DNA of 64,000 bases from contig JADJEU010000021.1 in assembly GCA_016709005.1 (NCBI GenBank), forward strand, positions 62,001 through 126,000, read 5' to 3'. Shown piece after piece: positions 61,766 to 64,000 of this stretch. The position numbers and the translations under genes were made by a program. How positions within the stretch are numbered: the stretch's first letter is position 1; each line of letters starts with the position of its first letter. The notes beneath the pieces are model-generated. The model was not told the DNA's origin, did not search any database, and saw only the letters and a list, made by a program, of their open reading frames with translations. The stretch comes from Crocinitomicaceae bacterium. Lineage in GTDB: Bacteria; Bacteroidota; Bacteroidia; Flavobacteriales_D; Crocinitomicaceae.

Positions 61766-61937
61766 GTCTAGTAAGACCGGATAGCTCCGTGAAAAATTGA
61801 ATAAATTAAGACGAAATCGTAGTCGGAGATCATCCGGCCGCACTTGACCTTTATGAGAATTTGCGCCGGAGCGTTTTGTAGCCTTGTCCGTCAGCTGACG
61901 GATTGCTTACTTTTTTGTTTCAAGACAAAAAAGTAAG
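61766..61937. repeat. Structured intergenic repeat 'taagaccgg...cgccggag', copy 2
   Basis: Shares with 8286-8440 the stem GTAAGACCGGATAGCTCCG with CGGAGATCATCCGG, and the core ATGAGAATTTGCGCCGGAGC followed by GTTTTGTAGCCTTG. It differs by a 14-bp perfect palindrome CCGTCAGCTGACGG (61888-61901). It ends in a perfect 13-bp hairpin CTTACTTTTTTGT with ACAAAAAAGTAAG (61906-61937). The rest of the gap to 62068 shows nothing recognisable. A minus-strand frame of 82 codons here is an artefact. Confidence 0.8.
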
Positions 61938-62068
61938 AACGTCGAATTACATCCGAACGTTGTCAGATAACACAAAACGACATCCAAGTAATCCTTAATT
62001 AACACATCTACTTTTCAAAAAACACTACCAATCATATTTTCCTTACCTTAATCGCAAAAATAGAATAG

Positions 62069-63409
62069 GTGACCATTAAACCCACACTCCGACAAATCGA
62101 CCTTACTTTTATTGTAGTTGGTCTGGTAATTGGAATGGGAATTTTCCGCACCCCACCAGAGGTTGCAGCTGCTGCACAAGTTCCATGGATCTTTTTTGCC
62201 GCCTGGATTTTAGGCGCAGTCGTCAGCATGATTGGTGCATTAACATTTGCAGAAATTGGTTCGCGATATCCTGCCGCCGGAGGATTTTATAAAATATTTT
62301 CACATTGTTATCATCCCGCTTTTGCCTTTATGGTGAACTGGATTACGGTCATCAGCAATGCTGCTTCAACAGCTGGAGTTGCAATCATGGGCAGTGAATA
62401 TATCATGCCTTTGCTTTTTCCACAAGCAGCAAATGACACCACCGTGAAGTTGTTGACGATTGGTGCAATTTTACTTTTATTCGTTTCCAATTTCCTCGGA
62501 ATAAAAGTAGGTTCGAGAATCTTGAATATTTTAATGGCGGTGAAAATTTTGTTGCTCGTTTTAATCATTTCTGCGATCTTTTTTGTTGATGCAAGTGAAG
62601 CAACACCAGCTGTAACTCAACCCAAAAATTTTGTCTGGTGGCATGCATTGGCGCTTTGTTTTATTCCTACATTTTTTACGTATGGAGGTTATCAGCAAAC
62701 CATGAATTTTGGAGGCGATGTCGTGAATCCGCGCAAAACTTTTCCCCGATCGATTTTTATTGCAATGACCCTGGTAATGGTTTTATATCTGGCAGCGAAT
62801 TATGCGTATGTTCATGCCATTGGATTTGAATCTTTAAAAACAACTAAAACATTGGCGGCTGATGTAATGGGTTTGATGTTTGGAGATGTGGCTTTTAAAA
62901 TTGTTTCTGTGCTCATGTTTTTTTCAGTGATGGCCTATGTGAATGTTTCGCTTATGAGTAATCCGCGCGTCTATTTTGCGATGGCTGAAGATAAAGTATT
63001 GCCTCCTCTTTTTAAACGTGTCAACAGCAAAACACAAGTGCAGGAATTTGGATTGAGTTTATTTTGTTTCTTCATTATTATCACTTTGTTTTTTACTTCT
63101 TCTTTTCAAAAGATTTTGGAGTATGTGATGTTTTTTGACAGCATTGGATTTATTACTGCAGCATCCGCGATTTTTATTTTGAGATACCGCGCCAAAAAAT
63201 CAGGTGACCCTGAGGGTATTTTCAAAATGAGAGGATATCCTTACTTACCAATTCTTTTTGTTCTTGCTTATGCCAGTGTAAGCACGGTAGTTTTAGTTGC
63301 TAATCCACAAGTAGCCATTTGGGGTGTAGGCCTTTTTATTTCTGGATTGCCTTTATTTTATTTGATTCGATATCTTGTGAAAAAGACTTCTCGTCATGTA
63401 GTTGATTAG
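62069..63409 (+). CDS. APC-family amino acid permease
   Basis: A 446-residue transporter with about 12 membrane helices. It begins with the APC helix-1 motif FIVVGLVIGMGIFRTPPEVA. It also has the GGFYKIFSHCYHPAFAFMVNW motif and FTYGGYQQTMNFGGDVVNPRKTFPRSI, which includes the conserved G-x-x-N-P-x-K-x-x-P pattern. The start is GTG at 62069, with no nearer ATG. Substrate not predictable. Likely monocistronic. Confidence 0.88.
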   Translation: MTIKPTLRQIDLTFIVVGLVIGMGIFRTPPEVAAAAQVPWIFFAAWILGAVVSMIGALTFAEIGSRYPAAGGFYKIFSHCYHPAFAFMVNWITVISNAASTAGVAIMGSEYIMPLLFPQAANDTTVKLLTIGAILLLFVSNFLGIKVGSRILNILMAVKILLLVLIISAIFFVDASEATPAVTQPKNFVWWHALALCFIPTFFTYGGYQQTMNFGGDVVNPRKTFPRSIFIAMTLVMVLYLAANYAYVHAIGFESLKTTKTLAADVMGLMFGDVAFKIVSVLMFFSVMAYVNVSLMSNPRVYFAMAEDKVLPPLFKRVNSKTQVQEFGLSLFCFFIIITLFFTSSFQKILEYVMFFDSIGFITAASAIFILRYRAKKSGDPEGIFKMRGYPYLPILFVLAYASVSTVVLVANPQVAIWGVGLFISGLPLFYLIRYLVKKTSRHVVD

Positions 63410-63460
63410 CGATTTTTTGGTCTCAATCGTCTGAAAGATACCTGCAGTTTGGGTGCCGTT

Positions 63461-63574
63461 TCCCGCAGATTTTCGCTGAAAAAATACGCAGATGCCGCAG
63501 ATAAAAATTTGAATAATGACTAAAATCAGATCAGCGTAAATCAGCGCTTTTAAAATCTGTGAAAATCTGCGGGG
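63461..63574. repeat. Inverted repeat element with CCCGCAGATTTTC ends
   Basis: Arms CCCGCAGATTTTC (63462-63474) and GAAAATCTGCGGG (63561-63573) are perfect 13-bp inverted repeats. Inner ACGCAGATGCCGCAGAT and CAGATCAGCGTAAATCAGCG blocks add more pairing. It fills most of the 333-base gap between the permease and rimK; nothing else is seen apart from a promoter-like TTG-N16-TACTTTTA (63698-63724). Confidence 0.8.
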
Positions 63575-63742
63575 AATATTCCTTGGCTTAACTTCACTGC
63601 TTCAAATGACAGTCTAAGTAACCTGGGGCATGTGAAATCGAGCAAACAGTGTGCTTTTATTGGTATTCACTGCCACGGAATTTTTCATCACTATCCCTTG
63701 CAATAGAATATTTTCCTACTTTTAGCAGCAAGAACAACTAGC

Positions 63743-64000
63743 ATGCTGATTTACATTCTCTCCCGCGGACCTAAATTATATTCGACTCTTCGCATTTACA
63801 AGGCCGCTGTAAAAAAAGGTCATACCGTTCGTATCATTGACCACATGGAATGTGATCTGCTGATTGAAAAAGGGGTATTTAAAGTAGTTTATAACGAAGA
63901 AATTCTTCCTAAACCAGATTTTATAATTCCCAGAATTGGTAGCTCGGTTACTTTCTATGGATCAACTGTAGTAAGACATTTTGAGCAGATGGGTGTGCAA
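63743..64000 (+). CDS. rimK: RimK-type ATP-grasp ligase (5' part, runs off window)
   Basis: The first 86 residues of an ATP-grasp ligase. MLIYILSRGPKLYSTLRIYKA, then GHTVRIIDHMECDLLI, then FIIPRIGSSVTFYGSTVV and FEQMGVQ match the N-terminal pre-ATP-grasp domain of RimK, which adds glutamate residues to ribosomal protein S6. A promoter-like TACTTTTA ends 18 bases upstream of the ATG. The ATP-grasp catalytic part is outside the window. Confidence 0.9.
   Translation, partial: MLIYILSRGPKLYSTLRIYKAAVKKGHTVRIIDHMECDLLIEKGVFKVVYNEEILPKPDFIIPRIGSSVTFYGSTVVRHFEQMGVQ

Noticed and set aside
61595..61843. Minus-strand 82-codon open frame
   Set aside because: It overlaps the 3' end of the 60843 gene and the start of a structured repeat; no protein-like features.

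Overview
The window looks like chromosomal DNA of a Bacteroidota bacterium, probably Flavobacteriales (a Crocinitomicaceae/Fluviicola-like lineage is my guess). The evidence is AT-rich DNA, many TAnnTTTG-type -7 promoter elements, few Shine-Dalgarno sites, a TonB receptor with a carboxypeptidase-like N-terminal domain, a LytTR regulator, SpoIIE phosphatase with TPRs, and the HemD-DUF4271 pair. I see no tRNA, rRNA, CRISPR array, transposase or integrase.

Region by region: 1-1.9 kb holds the N-terminal part of mfd. 2.2-6.4 kb is an accessory, defence-like segment: a DUF262 protein followed by a HEPN protein and an unknown gene, then an AbiD/AbiF-type HEPN protein preceded by a compact structured RNA. 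6.5-12.6 kb carries lineage-specific lipoproteins plus a RibD-C-like reductase, a MerR/TipAS regulator and a rifamycin ADP-ribosyltransferase gene (arr) broken by one in-frame stop. 12.7-24.6 kb has a TPR-SpoIIE phosphatase, nrdA/nrdB, comF, an LpoB/COG3014 cell-envelope cluster, a frameshifted FAD oxidoreductase and a bacilliredoxin. 24.7-35.1 kb holds dxs (frameshifted), unknown genes, gpsA, a LytTR regulator, a TonB-dependent receptor and a frameshifted ankyrin protein.

35.1-48.2 kb has a large WD40-caspase protein, a DUF1353 protein, an operon of PBP1A / CoA-transferase A / small protein / CoA-transferase B / membrane glycosyltransferase, and a CotH-kinase plus beta-helix lipoprotein. 48.2-52.8 kb is housekeeping: hemD-DUF4271, a glutaryl-CoA-dehydrogenase-like enzyme, a response regulator and a thioesterase. 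53-60.7 kb is a surface-polysaccharide and translation-quality set: a GT9 heptosyltransferase, an SGNH-like partner with an MBOAT acyltransferase, dtd, rsgA, GT2, mannose-1-P guanylyltransferase and SprT. The window ends with an unknown gene, an APC transporter and the start of rimK.

Two themes cut across the window. First, at least four dispersed, self-complementary intergenic repeat families are present; several copies sit exactly between convergent genes. Second, an unusual number of conserved genes are interrupted by single-base changes (dxs twice, a FAD oxidoreductase three times, ankyrin twice, MBOAT, DUF262, rsgA, arr). Most lie in homopolymers, so assembly error is more likely than gene decay for the housekeeping genes. 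The most interesting system candidates are the AbiF gene with its upstream hairpin RNA, the DUF262-HEPN pair, and the exported WD40-caspase followed by an ankyrin protein.
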